Below, in pieces: positions 51,482 to 59,940 of a stretch of 64,000 nt of DNA (the first letter of the stretch is position 1; every line of letters begins with the position of its first letter). The position numbers and the translations under genes are program-made. Below the pieces are notes generated by a model. That model was not told the origin of the DNA, did no database searches, and saw only the letters and a program-made list of their open reading frames with translations. Source of the stretch: an uncultured Methanomassiliicoccales archaeon (GTDB taxonomy: Archaea; Thermoplasmatota; Thermoplasmata; Methanomassiliicoccales; Methanomethylophilaceae). The stretch covers positions 31,908 through 95,907 of the forward strand of contig CAUFXM010000008.1 of NCBI GenBank assembly GCA_959597175.1, given 5' to 3'.

Positions 51482-53995
51482 TCAGTAGATGCCTACGTTG
51501 TTGTAGGTGATCATCACGTCCTGGGTCGCCACGTCGAACGTGACGGTGCGGTCCAGGTCGGAAATCTTCAGCTGGGTCGTGGTCCCGTCGACCTCCACGA
51601 GGTTGATGGTCACGCGCCCGTTTGTGCTGACGAACTTCAGGGACACCGTGCTCGACTCGGGTACCTTGAGGACGCCGGTGACGAACCAGCCGTCCGCCTC
51701 GTACCCGCCCTCCAGGTGGATCTCGACGTAGTCTTCGGGGAGAGGGGCCGATGAGAGCGACCCGACCTCGTCCGGTGTGCAGACGACCCTCTCCAGATAG
51801 TAGAGGTCGTTCCCGCTGTCGACCGTCCTGACGTAGGATCCCTCCTCGGAGGAGGCTACGAAGACGGTTCCGTCGGATACCCAGAGGCCGTCGGCCTCCG
51901 CTATGTACTCGTCAAGGTCGATGAAGCCGTCGAACCCGTAGGCATACGACTCGGACACCGCGGAGTCGAAGCTGTAGACCATGTACGACAGTCCGGGTGC
52001 GTCGGGGAGGTCGACCAGGTCCACGGGCTGCAGGACGATGTCGTCGGAGACCGTGATCGACCATCTGGATCCGTCGATGGGGGAGAGGAAGTATGACAGG
52101 GGTCTTGCCAGACCGTCGTCGACGATCCCGACGCTGTTCATGTCAGTCCCTTCCCTGAACTCCACGGTCAGGACGACCGGGGCGTCGGTGGTGACGACCA
52201 GCGGAAGGGTCATCTCCGTCCCTTCGGCGTCATAGAACGTTATGCCCTCGCAGCCGTCGGCAGCAGACACCGAGTACTGCTCGGCGTAGCTGTTGTGGTC
52301 GTCGCCCCCGGCCATGCCGAACACGACGATGATGGACAGAACCATGAGCATCGCCACGCCTGTGATGTACCTGACGGTCCTCGCCGGCCTGCCGCCCTCC
52401 TTGACGCTGCGGTTGTGGAGGGCCGTCTTGACCGACGACGTCCTCTTCTTCTTGGACGGGGCGGCCTCGGCCAGCCCCTCCACGGAGACTCCTTCGAGGG
52501 GGGTCATGCTGAGCGCGGGGTAGATCTCCTTGAAGGAGACCTTCCTGTCCGCGGGGGTGTCGTCGGACACCCTGACGAAGATACCGTTGCTGGCCATCTC
52601 CAGTCCCTGGTGCGCCATCCCCTTGACGAACGTCATCGCAGGGGACATCTCCGAACCGGGGTCGTTGCTGGAGATGCCTATCGTGAGCGGGTACACGGAA
52701 ACCACGTTGAGGGACAGGCCGATGGCCTGTGCGATCCCAGACATCTTCCCGAAGAACACATCGAAGTTGCGGGGCCCGTCGTTGCCGGCGACCCTCATGT
52801 ACTTGGCGCCCAGGACAACCATGAGGTAGTCCGTGTCGAACCCCAGGTCCTTGAGGGAGGTGAGGAGGTACAAGAGATATCCCTCCATGAACGCACCGTC
52901 CTTCGACCTGACGCCGCTGAGGATGGACCTGATGTCGGAGCCGTCCTGGTTGATGCCCCTGGACTTCTTCATGACGATGGAGCAGGACAGCCCGTAGTAG
53001 GCGGTCCCCGACTCGGAGTAGAACACGGACACGACCCCGTCCTCCACCATCCTGAGGATGTTGGACGTGATCGTTGAGCGCGGCGCCTCCACCTTGTTGA
53101 CGATGTCGGTCACGCAGAGGGGCCTCTCGTAGACGGCGTCCACGATGTCGATCTGCACGGGGCTTGTGATTATCCCCACGGACCCGTCCAGGTCCACCAT
53201 GAGGAACCTGTCGGTGTCCCCGTAGTGGGGTAGCGAGGTGTTGATGTAAGGCTCGTGGGCCTTGTCGCACCTCTCGTACACGACCTTGATCCTGGCCGAG
53301 TCCCCCGAGCTGAAATCCTCGTTGGAGACGACCTCGTAGTGCTTGCCGGTGGCGTTCTCCACCGCCCTGCCCACGAACTCGGTGAGCATGTCCATCTTGG
53401 ACAGCATGACCCTGTCCCCCTCGAACACTAGGGTCAGGGGGTTGAGCGCGAAGACGCTGAATCTGAAACCGGTGATCCTGGCGAACCTCTCCTTGATGGC
53501 GGAGATGGAGTCCTCCAGGCTCCCCTTGCCGATGTCGATCTTCATGGAGTCGGCCAGGTCGTCCGCGTACCTGCGGCGGAGCTGGTCCAGGCTGAGACCG
53601 ATCTCGGCGCTGTAGTAGTCGAGCATGTTGGCCACCGAGGACAGTCCGCTGTAGTGGCGGGAGGGGTCCATGAAGGTCTCCTCGGACTCCGCCACGGCCC
53701 CGGCGCTTGGTTCGAAAGATCCCGCGATCTTCAGAGCGAGGTTGGAGTAGTAGACGGACTTCTTGTCCGGATCGGGTTTCGACCTGATGATGACGCCTGC
53801 ATCGGTCATCTTGTCCAGGACGAAATGCAGGGACGACGAGGGTATCCCCAGGGCGGCGGATATGTCGCTGGGTCTCTTGCTCCCGCTGCACAGCTCGTTG
53901 TAAACTGCGATCTGCATCGGGTCCGTTAGAGGGACCACGCCCTTCTCGGTGAGCAGCACCACGAAATTGCGCAGATACTCATCCTGAGTTCCCAT
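51482..53995 (-). CDS. Membrane-spanning transcriptional regulator with two winged helices
   Basis: 837 aa, unusual architecture. N-terminal winged helix (~20-75, RPSDISAALGIPSSSLHFVLDKMTDAG in parts), a sensor-like domain (~110-275) resembling V4R/MEDS-type folds, a second winged helix (~280-325, VTDIVNKVEAPRSTITSNILRMVEDG in parts), a second similar domain (~340-490), a cytoplasmic Ser/Lys-rich linker, one membrane helix (~541-563), then ~270 extracytoplasmic residues that are beta-rich. It looks like a one-component regulator that senses outside and binds DNA inside. ATG 53995 is leaderless. Family not recognised; co-transcribed with the zinc-ribbon protein 50229. Confidence 0.8.
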   Translation of the reverse strand: MGTQDEYLRNFVVLLTEKGVVPLTDPMQIAVYNELCSGSKRPSDISAALGIPSSSLHFVLDKMTDAGVIIRSKPDPDKKSVYYSNLALKIAGSFEPSAGAVAESEETFMDPSRHYSGLSSVANMLDYYSAEIGLSLDQLRRRYADDLADSMKIDIGKGSLEDSISAIKERFARITGFRFSVFALNPLTLVFEGDRVMLSKMDMLTEFVGRAVENATGKHYEVVSNEDFSSGDSARIKVVYERCDKAHEPYINTSLPHYGDTDRFLMVDLDGSVGIITSPVQIDIVDAVYERPLCVTDIVNKVEAPRSTITSNILRMVEDGVVSVFYSESGTAYYGLSCSIVMKKSRGINQDGSDIRSILSGVRSKDGAFMEGYLLYLLTSLKDLGFDTDYLMVVLGAKYMRVAGNDGPRNFDVFFGKMSGIAQAIGLSLNVVSVYPLTIGISSNDPGSEMSPAMTFVKGMAHQGLEMASNGIFVRVSDDTPADRKVSFKEIYPALSMTPLEGVSVEGLAEAAPSKKKRTSSVKTALHNRSVKEGGRPARTVRYITGVAMLMVLSIIVVFGMAGGDDHNSYAEQYSVSAADGCEGITFYDAEGTEMTLPLVVTTDAPVVLTVEFREGTDMNSVGIVDDGLARPLSYFLSPIDGSRWSITVSDDIVLQPVDLVDLPDAPGLSYMVYSFDSAVSESYAYGFDGFIDLDEYIAEADGLWVSDGTVFVASSEEGSYVRTVDSGNDLYYLERVVCTPDEVGSLSSAPLPEDYVEIHLEGGYEADGWFVTGVLKVPESSTVSLKFVSTNGRVTINLVEVDGTTTQLKISDLDRTVTFDVATQDVMITYNNVGIY

Positions 53996-54015
53996 ATCGA
54001 GAGGATTGCCCTATG

Positions 54016-54030
54016 TTTTATTATAATTAA
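54016..54030 (-). promoter_or_regulatory. TATA box of the membrane-regulator operon
   Basis: TTAATTATAATAAAA on the minus strand, centred ~26 nt before ATG 53995. Confidence 0.55.
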
Positions 54031-54055
54031 CCAGGGATGCTCGGAGGATGTAGGC

Positions 54056-54640
54056 TCAGACGACCCTGCGGGACAGTCTCTGCACCAGGTCGGACGGCTC
54101 CTGCTCGGTCATCATGGACGACATGACCGCGACGCCGGCTGCGCCCGCGCGCATGACGTCGGCGTAGTTGTCGGGGGTGATGCCGCCCACGCCGTACACG
54201 GGGATGTCCACGGCCTCGCAGATCTCCTCGATGAACGGGATTCCGCGGGGGTCGTCGGGCTTGCACGCCGTGTGGTACACGTGACCGGCCAGGACGTAGT
54301 CCACCCCGAGGTCCTCGGCCTCCCTCGCCTGCTCCACGGAGTGGACCGAAGCGCCGACCAGGGAGAAGTCGGAGAGGTCCTCCGCGTCGCGCAGAAGCTG
54401 GATGGGCAGATGGATCCTGCAGATGTTGAGCTCCTTGGCCACATCCATGTTGGAGTTGATCGCCAGAGGCGTCCTGCAGCGTTCGCAGATCTCCAGGCAC
54501 TGGGCGGCCAGGGACAGGAACTCGTCGTCGCTGAGGTCCTTCTCCCTCAGGATGATCATCTCGGGGTGCGCCTTGGCAATGAGCTCGATCTGCTCCAGGA
54601 AGGGCCTGGCGCACAGGTTGCGGCTGGTAATGGCTATCAT
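54056..54640 (-). CDS. Thiamine phosphate synthase/TenI-like protein (second ThiE)
   Basis: 194 aa TIM-barrel protein with ThiE/TenI features: ILREKDLSDDEF (~30-41, with the Lys of the phosphate-binding strand), SVHSVEQAREAEDLGVDYVLAGHVYHT (in parts, ~98-124) and GVGGITPDNY (~152-161). The canonical ThiE RxK/pyrophosphate residues are only partly kept, so it may be TenI-like, an isomerase of the thiazole, rather than a true TMP synthase. It ends the minus-strand thi operon and lies 1 nt after thiH, whose stop it nearly touches. Confidence 0.85.
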   Translation of the reverse strand: MIAITSRNLCARPFLEQIELIAKAHPEMIILREKDLSDDEFLSLAAQCLEICERCRTPLAINSNMDVAKELNICRIHLPIQLLRDAEDLSDFSLVGASVHSVEQAREAEDLGVDYVLAGHVYHTACKPDDPRGIPFIEEICEAVDIPVYGVGGITPDNYADVMRAGAAGVAVMSSMMTEQEPSDLVQRLSRRVV

Positions 54641-54641
54641 G

Positions 54642-55787
54642 TCAAACCCTCACATAGTCGTTCATGACCGGTTGGAGCCCTCTGCGGCGGAGCGCATCGG
54701 TTATCTCACCGACTCCGCGCGGATCCGATATCACGAACTGACCGTCTCCGCGGCTCTCGCCGCTGTGCTCGCCTATTCCCACACTGACTCCTGCGGATAT
54801 CTTTGTTGCGCTCAGTCCGACTATCCCGTCCCTGAACCCGGGGCGCTCGCGGGTGGAGATGGTCTGCCCGGCGAATGGGAGGAAGATGCGGTAGGCGAGG
54901 GAGACCTGCAGGAGCTGGGACTCGGTGACCATGACGTGGTTGTCGATCCCGCCGGCGGGCCTGAGCCTCGGCAGGGACATCGAGATCTCCGCATGCGGGT
55001 ACCTCCTCTGGATCTCCCTGGCATGGAGCCCGCACGATAGCGCGTCCCGCCTGAAGTCGTCCCGGAGACCCAACAGGGTGCCGAAGGCCACGCCGCGCAT
55101 CCCTCCCCTCAGCGCCCTCTCCTGGGCGTCGAACCTGTAGGAGAACACCCTCTTGGGGCCGGACAGATGGAGCTCCGCGTAGCGGGCGGGATCGTACGTC
55201 TCCTGGAACACGGTGACGTAGTCCGCGCCGCAAGCGTGGAGGACGGCGTACTCGTCGGTGTTCATGGGATAGACCTCGACCCCGACGGTGGCGAAGCGCT
55301 CGGCCGCCAGCCTCACGCACTCCCCGATGTAGTCGACGCCCGACCTGCCCCTGGATTCCCCGGTGAGGATCAGGACCTCCTCCAGGCCGGTGGCCGCTAT
55401 GGCGTCCAGCTCGCGGGCGACGGAGTCGGTGTCCAGGGTGGCCCTGTGGATGCGGTTGTCGCAGTTGAAGCCGCAGTAGACGCACCTGTTGGCGCAGTAG
55501 TTAGACACATACAGCGGCGTGAACAGGCAGACGGAGTTCCCGAAGTGGCGGCGGGTCTCATCCCTCGCCCTGGCCGCCATGTCCTCGAGGAACGGTTCGG
55601 CAGCAGGCGAGAGCAGGGCCGCGAAGCCATCGGGGCCGCAGTCGCCCTCGATCGCGCGCCTCACGTCGCGCTCGGTGAAGGATGACGGGTCCAGGGAGTC
55701 CGAGAGGGAGAGCACGGAGTCCATGAGGCCGGAGTCCAGCATCTCCATGTCCGGGAGGTAGTCCATGGCGTCTGTGGCCTTGCGCAT
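54642..55787 (-). CDS. thiH: 2-Iminoacetate synthase (radical SAM)
   Basis: 381 aa from ATG 55787, 1 nt after the thiG stop; the frame further upstream is inside thiG. The radical SAM motif is NYCANRCVYCGF (CxxxCxxC, ~95-106), followed by LILTGESRG (~139) and a C-terminal region with SLPRLRPAGG (~275) and SVGIGEHSGE (~340). ThiH splits tyrosine to dehydroglycine and p-cresol, feeding ThiG in anaerobes. Presence of ThiH rather than oxygen-dependent ThiO suits anaerobic life. Confidence 0.94.
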   Translation of the reverse strand: MRKATDAMDYLPDMEMLDSGLMDSVLSLSDSLDPSSFTERDVRRAIEGDCGPDGFAALLSPAAEPFLEDMAARARDETRRHFGNSVCLFTPLYVSNYCANRCVYCGFNCDNRIHRATLDTDSVARELDAIAATGLEEVLILTGESRGRSGVDYIGECVRLAAERFATVGVEVYPMNTDEYAVLHACGADYVTVFQETYDPARYAELHLSGPKRVFSYRFDAQERALRGGMRGVAFGTLLGLRDDFRRDALSCGLHAREIQRRYPHAEISMSLPRLRPAGGIDNHVMVTESQLLQVSLAYRIFLPFAGQTISTRERPGFRDGIVGLSATKISAGVSVGIGEHSGESRGDGQFVISDPRGVGEITDALRRRGLQPVMNDYVRV

Positions 55788-55788
55788 C

Positions 55789-56556
55789 TCATCCCTCCAG
55801 GAAACCCGTGAGGGGGCTGGAGGCCTCGGCACGGTCGCCGAGGACCCTTCCGAGTCCGGACAGGTATGCGAGCCTCCCCGCCTCGATGGCGAGCCTGAAC
55901 GCCCTGGCCATGCCGGGGACGTCGCGAGCGGTGGCGACGGCGGTGTTGGCCATGACGGCGGCGCAGCCCATCTCCATCGCCTCGCAGGCCTGCGACGGCC
56001 TTCCGATCCCGGCGTCGACGATGACCGGGAGGTCGATCTCCTCGACGATCATCCTGACGAAGTCCCTGGTGAGCAGCCCCCTGTTGGAGCCGATGGGGGA
56101 GCCCAGGGGCATTATGGCGGCGGCACCGGCGTCCGCCATCGCCCTGGCCGCGGTAAGGTCGGGCATCATGTACGGCATGGGGATGAAACCCTCGTCCGCC
56201 AGCATCCTCACCGCCCTGATCGTCTCGCAGTTGTCCGGCATGAGGTACTTGGAGTCACGGATTATCTCGATCTTGACGAAATCGCCGCATCCCAGCTCCC
56301 TGGCCAGCCTGGCTATGCGGACCGCCTCCTCGGCGTTCCTGGCCCCGGAGGTGTTCGGGAGCAGGGTTATCCCGGACGGCATGGAGTCAAGCACGTTGCC
56401 GTCCCCAGGCGCGTTTGCGCGACGGACCGCAAGCGTAGCCATCTCGACACCCCCGTTCTCGATCACCGCCCGGGTGATGTCCAGGGAGAACTTCCCTGAT
56501 CCAAGGATGAAGCGCGATGTGAACCTGTGCCCGCCGATGATGAGGTCGTCCGTCAT
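55789..56556 (-). CDS. thiG: Thiazole synthase
   Basis: 255 aa. ThiG builds the thiamine thiazole from deoxyxylulose phosphate, dehydroglycine and ThiS thiocarboxylate. Signatures: FTSRFILGSGKF (~12-23), VRRANAP (~43-49), LLPNTSGARNAEEAVRIA (~64-81), the active-site Lys in GDFVKIEII (~94), and PIGSNRGLLT (~177). It lies between thiF and thiH in the same operon; bacterial-type ThiG is uncommon in archaea, which mostly use Thi4-like enzymes. Confidence 0.95.
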   Translation of the reverse strand: MTDDLIIGGHRFTSRFILGSGKFSLDITRAVIENGGVEMATLAVRRANAPGDGNVLDSMPSGITLLPNTSGARNAEEAVRIARLARELGCGDFVKIEIIRDSKYLMPDNCETIRAVRMLADEGFIPMPYMMPDLTAARAMADAGAAAIMPLGSPIGSNRGLLTRDFVRMIVEEIDLPVIVDAGIGRPSQACEAMEMGCAAVMANTAVATARDVPGMARAFRLAIEAGRLAYLSGLGRVLGDRAEASSPLTGFLEG

Positions 56557-56586
56557 TGTTATCGGACGATGATGGTGGTGACGGAT

Positions 56587-57189
56587 TTACGGTTTGTCTT
56601 CTCCGAGGATGATGCGCACCACCATGTTCGCCATGTGCCCGGCGCATACCATCACCCTGGCGGCGGTGAGCCCGGGGTTGTCCTCAACGTCGGAGGTCTT
56701 GTCGCCGCACACGTAGAGCCTGTCCAGCCTCCTCTCGGTGACTATCGAGTTGGAGCTGCCGAACCCCGCCATGCCCGAACAGGAGACCACCGCCGACTCC
56801 GAGCCGGAGAGCATCGCCTCCACCAGCATGGCCTTCTGGTCCGGACGGTCCAGGGCCTCGCACACCACCTGGCATCCGGAGAAGACCCCGCAGGAGTTGT
56901 CCGGGTCCAGCCTGACGTTCCGGGCCGTGACTTCCAGGTCCGGCTCGATCGCCAGCAGAACCTCCGCCAGGGCATCGACCTTCGGCCTTCCCACATCGGA
57001 CGGAGTGTAGCACTGGCGGAAGAGGTTGGAGCCGTCAACGACGTCGAAGTCCGCGACCGTGATGTGGCCGACGCCGGTGCGGGCAAGCGCCATCGCCACA
57101 TGGGAGCCCATGCCCCCTGCCCCGGCGATGCCCACCCGCGCCTTCCAGAGTCTTGCGGCGACGTCCTCCGGAAACGGGGACGGTCTCAA
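56587..57189 (-). CDS. thiF: ThiS adenylyltransferase ThiF (short form)
   Basis: 200 aa. Rossmann ATP site GAGGMGSHVAMALARTG (~22-38), then ADFDVVDGSNLFRQCY (~46-61), the E1 nucleotide/Arg motif in its clostridial ThiF form (NLFRQ instead of NLNRQ). It adenylates the ThiS C-terminal Gly before sulfur transfer. Cys residues at VCGDKTSD and VMVCAGH are candidates for transfer. ATG follows the thiS stop directly. The other E1-like protein at 3594 differs (NLNRQF), so the two likely serve different carrier proteins. Confidence 0.92.
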   Translation of the reverse strand: MRPSPFPEDVAARLWKARVGIAGAGGMGSHVAMALARTGVGHITVADFDVVDGSNLFRQCYTPSDVGRPKVDALAEVLLAIEPDLEVTARNVRLDPDNSCGVFSGCQVVCEALDRPDQKAMLVEAMLSGSESAVVSCSGMAGFGSSNSIVTERRLDRLYVCGDKTSDVEDNPGLTAARVMVCAGHMANMVVRIILGEDKP

Positions 57190-57390
57190 TCATCCGCCCC
57201 CGACGAAGCTCACGATCTCGATCCTCTGCCCCTCCTCCAGAACGGTGGTGGGGCGCGAGGCGCGAGGGCAGATCCGGCCGTCTATCTCCAGCGCGACCCT
57301 CTCCGGCCTGTATCCCAGGAAGGATATGAGGGACTCCGCATCGGTCCCGTCGGGGACCTCGGCGTCCGCGCCGTTGATCCTCAGGATCAT
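57190..57390 (-). CDS. thiS: Sulfur carrier protein ThiS
   Basis: 66 aa beta-grasp protein ending in FVGGG; the C-terminal di-Gly is the site of thiocarboxylation. Motifs: LRINGADAEVPDG at the start and SFVGGG at the end. It overlaps thiE by ATGA (57387-57390) and is followed directly by thiF. Confidence 0.93.
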   Translation of the reverse strand: MILRINGADAEVPDGTDAESLISFLGYRPERVALEIDGRICPRASRPTTVLEEGQRIEIVSFVGGG

Positions 57391-58031
57391 TCGGTCACCG
57401 GCGGGATGTGGGGCCTGACCTTCAGGATGAGGTCCCTCAGCTCATGCGCCGCGGATATCACGTCATCCGATGCGACCACGGCGGAGACCACCGCCGCGGC
57501 GTCCGCACCGGCCCTGATAACGTCCTGGATGTTGCCACGGTTGATCCCGCCTATCGCCACGACGGGCACGTCAACGGCCTGACGCACCTCGAACACCGCA
57601 CCGAGTCCAAGGGCCTGTCTGGCGTCCGGCTTGGTGGACGTGGTGAACACGGATCCCACCGCCACGTAGTCCGCGCCGTCCTCGACGGCCCTCACCGCCT
57701 GCTCGGCATCGTCCACGGACACCCCTATGATCGCGTCGTCGCCCATCAGCCTCCGGGCCACCGCCGCGGGTATGTCGGTCTGACCCAGATGGACCCCGTC
57801 GGCCCCCGATGCCATGGCCACGTCGACCCTGTCGTTCACGATGAAGAGCTTGCACAGATCGTCGGCCGCCTCTCTGATGAGCAGCGCCTGCTCCAGCATT
57901 GCCCCGCCGTCGGCGTCCTTCATCCTGAGCTGGACGACATCCGCCCCGCCCTCGTATGCCATCCTGGCCACCTCCGCGTCGGTCCTCCCTTTGGAGAGTC
58001 CGGCGTCCGTGACGACGTAGAGATCGAACAT
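57387..58031 (-). CDS. thiE: Thiamine phosphate synthase
   Basis: 214 aa. It joins HMP-pyrophosphate and thiazole phosphate. ThiE signatures: VVQLRMKD (~32-39), NDRVDVAMASGADGVHLGQTD (in parts, ~65-85), GVSVDDAEQA (~102-111), YVAVGSVFTTSTKPDA (~121-136) and AIGGINRGN (~163-171). First gene of the six-gene thi operon (58031 to 54056). The ATG is leaderless relative to the TATA-like CTTAAGTAC at 58052-58060. Confidence 0.93.
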   Translation of the reverse strand: MFDLYVVTDAGLSKGRTDAEVARMAYEGGADVVQLRMKDADGGAMLEQALLIREAADDLCKLFIVNDRVDVAMASGADGVHLGQTDIPAAVARRLMGDDAIIGVSVDDAEQAVRAVEDGADYVAVGSVFTTSTKPDARQALGLGAVFEVRQAVDVPVVAIGGINRGNIQDVIRAGADAAAVVSAVVASDDVISAAHELRDLILKVRPHIPPVTE

Positions 58032-58044
58032 GAACGAAGCATCG

Positions 58045-58064
58045 CCCCCTCGTACTTAAGGGGG
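58045..58064 (-). promoter_or_regulatory. thi operon promoter with an inverted repeat around its TATA element
   Basis: CCCCCT (58045-58050) and AGGGGG (58059-58064) are exact reverse complements flanking CGTACTTA; the minus-strand TATA element CTTAAGTAC lies between them. A regulator could bind here. There is no leader long enough for a TPP riboswitch. Confidence 0.45.
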
Positions 58065-58123
58065 ATGACGGAAACCACCGTACGTTCGGCAGGTTTAACG
58101 TCATCCTCGGTGTGAGGGGTGTC

Positions 58124-58714
58124 ATGAGCATCCTCTACCGCTACGGGAGCACCTACTACATCAACATGACAAACAGATGCCCGTGCAGGTGCACCTTCTG
58201 CGTCAGGAACTCGACTCCCAGACTGGGGGACGCCGACTCGCTCTGGCTGGAGAGGGAGCCCACCGTCGATGAGGTCATGGACGCCCTCCGTGCAGTCGAC
58301 CTCTCGGGGTCGAGGGAGGTGGTCTTCTGCGGCTACGGTGAGCCGACGGAGAGGTTCGATGACGTGAAGGAGTGCGCCAGGAGGATCCACGATGAGTTCG
58401 GGAAGCCGGTCAGGCTGGACACCAACGGCCTCGGCAACCTGATCAACGGCAGGGACATCGTCCCGGAGATGGTGGGTCTGGTCGACTCGGTCTCCATCAG
58501 CCTCAACGCCCCCGATTCCGATACGTACCAGGAGATCTGCAAACCCTCGTTCGGGGCCGAGGCCTACCCCGCGGTACTGGATTTCATCAGGGAGTGCAGG
58601 GAGATGATCCCGGGGGTGACAGTCTCCGTCGTCGGGGGTACGATCAGCCAGGAGGCAGAGGACGAGTGCGCCCGTATGGCCCTGGAGATGAACGTCAGGT
58701 TCAGGGTCAGATGA
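58124..58714 (+). CDS. Radical SAM protein, TatD-associated type
   Basis: 196 aa from ATG 58124 (GTG 58112 also in frame). It starts ILYRYGSTYYINMTNRC and has CPCRCTFC, which supplies the CxxxCxxC [4Fe-4S] motif (~18-25), then GYGEPTERFDDV (~72-83) and LDTNGLGN (~104). The short length and YGxxYYINxTNRCPCxCTFCVR start fit the small radical SAM family found next to TatD nucleases in bacteria and archaea. No tatD gene lies in this window. Reaction unknown. Confidence 0.85.
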   Translation: MSILYRYGSTYYINMTNRCPCRCTFCVRNSTPRLGDADSLWLEREPTVDEVMDALRAVDLSGSREVVFCGYGEPTERFDDVKECARRIHDEFGKPVRLDTNGLGNLINGRDIVPEMVGLVDSVSISLNAPDSDTYQEICKPSFGAEAYPAVLDFIRECREMIPGVTVSVVGGTISQEAEDECARMALEMNVRFRVR

Positions 58715-58717
58715 TCG

Positions 58718-59326
58718 TCAGAGATCCGTTTTGGAGAACGAGCGCATCGAGATGACGAGGTTTGCAATCAGGACCAATATTCCTGTGACACTCCCAAGGA
58801 CAGCCGCCGACTCCAATCCCGACCCTGTGGCAGCTATCATCATAATCACGGCGACGATTATGGATGCTGTGCTTACGATAATCCAGGGGACGCTCAGGCC
58901 TTTTCCTTTGAATCTGCCGGTTATAGACGATGAGGACATCATCAGACAGCATGTAGCCGAGCACACCGATGCGGGAACGGCGGAGTCTGGGTGACCCGCG
59001 GCGGCGAGCGCAAGGCAGTACAGAATTCCAAGCAGGATGGAGGGTAGGACGGAGGTGGTGGCGAAGCGCATGACCACAACCATCCTCCTGGACACACCCG
59101 CTGAGACCAGAAATGTCCTCCAACCGCAGACATCCTCACTGGCGATAGCCCCTATGGGGAGGAAACTCCCCACGAGGATGGCAAGGACCATGGACAGTAC
59201 GATCGCGGGTGTGGGATCGTTCAGGACGGACCCCCATATCAGGCAGAGCATCGCTGTCAGCGCCGGCATCGGTACAGAGAACCTCAGCAGGGTCCTCACA
59301 TCCTGTATCGATGCCGGACCGTACAT
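58718..59326 (-). CDS. ABC transporter permease-like membrane protein (2)
   Basis: 202 aa from ATG 59326, overlapping the previous stop (TGATG); ATG 59338 is also possible. Six hydrophobic segments are visible (for example near residues 22-45, 48-68, 98-125, 132-150, 155-175 and 178-200), as in ABC-2 type half-permeases of the YtrC/bacitracin-export class. A sequence similar to the 59326-59940 gene in layout (ISRRMVVVMRF versus ISRKKIVTSKF) suggests the two arose by duplication and form a heterodimeric channel. Confidence 0.82.
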   Translation of the reverse strand: MYGPASIQDVRTLLRFSVPMPALTAMLCLIWGSVLNDPTPAIVLSMVLAILVGSFLPIGAIASEDVCGWRTFLVSAGVSRRMVVVMRFATTSVLPSILLGILYCLALAAAGHPDSAVPASVCSATCCLMMSSSSITGRFKGKGLSVPWIIVSTASIIVAVIMMIAATGSGLESAAVLGSVTGILVLIANLVISMRSFSKTDL

Positions 59327-59940
59327 CACAGATCCCATCTCTGGAACCTTCTGCAGGACACCGTGTACGATGCGGCAAGAATCGCCGCCATCACCAGGAC
59401 GAGCAGTCCGATGACAGCCGTCATGTTGCCACCCATGATCTCCGCGAAGATGTTAGACGCGGCGACCAGGAGGGCCACACTGACGACCAGGATGATGATG
59501 GACACGTACTGTGCCTTGGCGCTGTTCCCGGTGATGTAGTTCGTCGCTATGGAGATCCCGCATACGGTCATGGCGAGGACGAAGCCCAGGACAGAGGTCT
59601 GCGCCACCAGGGTGATGTCGGTCTGGCCCGTGACGATCCAGATTGTGGATGTGACGATGAACCCGATGACCGTTCCTATGAGGACGAAGATCACGCTGCT
59701 GATGAACTTGGACGTGACTATCTTCTTCCTGGAGATTCCGGCTGATACTGCGAACACGTTCCACTGGCACTGGTCATCCCACGAGAATGTGCTGGAGACC
59801 AGCGAGGCGAAAAGCATCGCGCAGATGACGCACATGGTGGCGCCCTCGTTGAACACCGCGCAGAATATGATCCCGAACACGGCGATGTAGAGTATGGCCG
59901 ACTTCAGCAGGGAGATGTCCTTCAATACGAGGGCGTTCAT
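59326..59940 (-). CDS. ABC transporter permease-like membrane protein (1)
   Basis: 204 aa with six predicted membrane helices, ABC-2 type. The cytoplasmic loop ISRKKIVTSKFISS resembles the coupling region of the partner permease. The ATG overlaps the ATPase gene stop by ATGA (59937-59940). The transported substrate is unknown; similar small GntR-controlled operons in firmicutes (ytrA group) respond to cell-wall or envelope stress, which is only an analogy here. Confidence 0.84.
   Translation of the reverse strand: MNALVLKDISLLKSAILYIAVFGIIFCAVFNEGATMCVICAMLFASLVSSTFSWDDQCQWNVFAVSAGISRKKIVTSKFISSVIFVLIGTVIGFIVTSTIWIVTGQTDITLVAQTSVLGFVLAMTVCGISIATNYITGNSAKAQYVSIIILVVSVALLVAASNIFAEIMGGNMTAVIGLLVLVMAAILAASYTVSCRRFQRWDL

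Noticed and set aside
58032..58123. TPP riboswitch upstream of the thi operon
   Set aside because: The thi transcript appears leaderless and no conserved riboswitch core is present in the short intergenic region.
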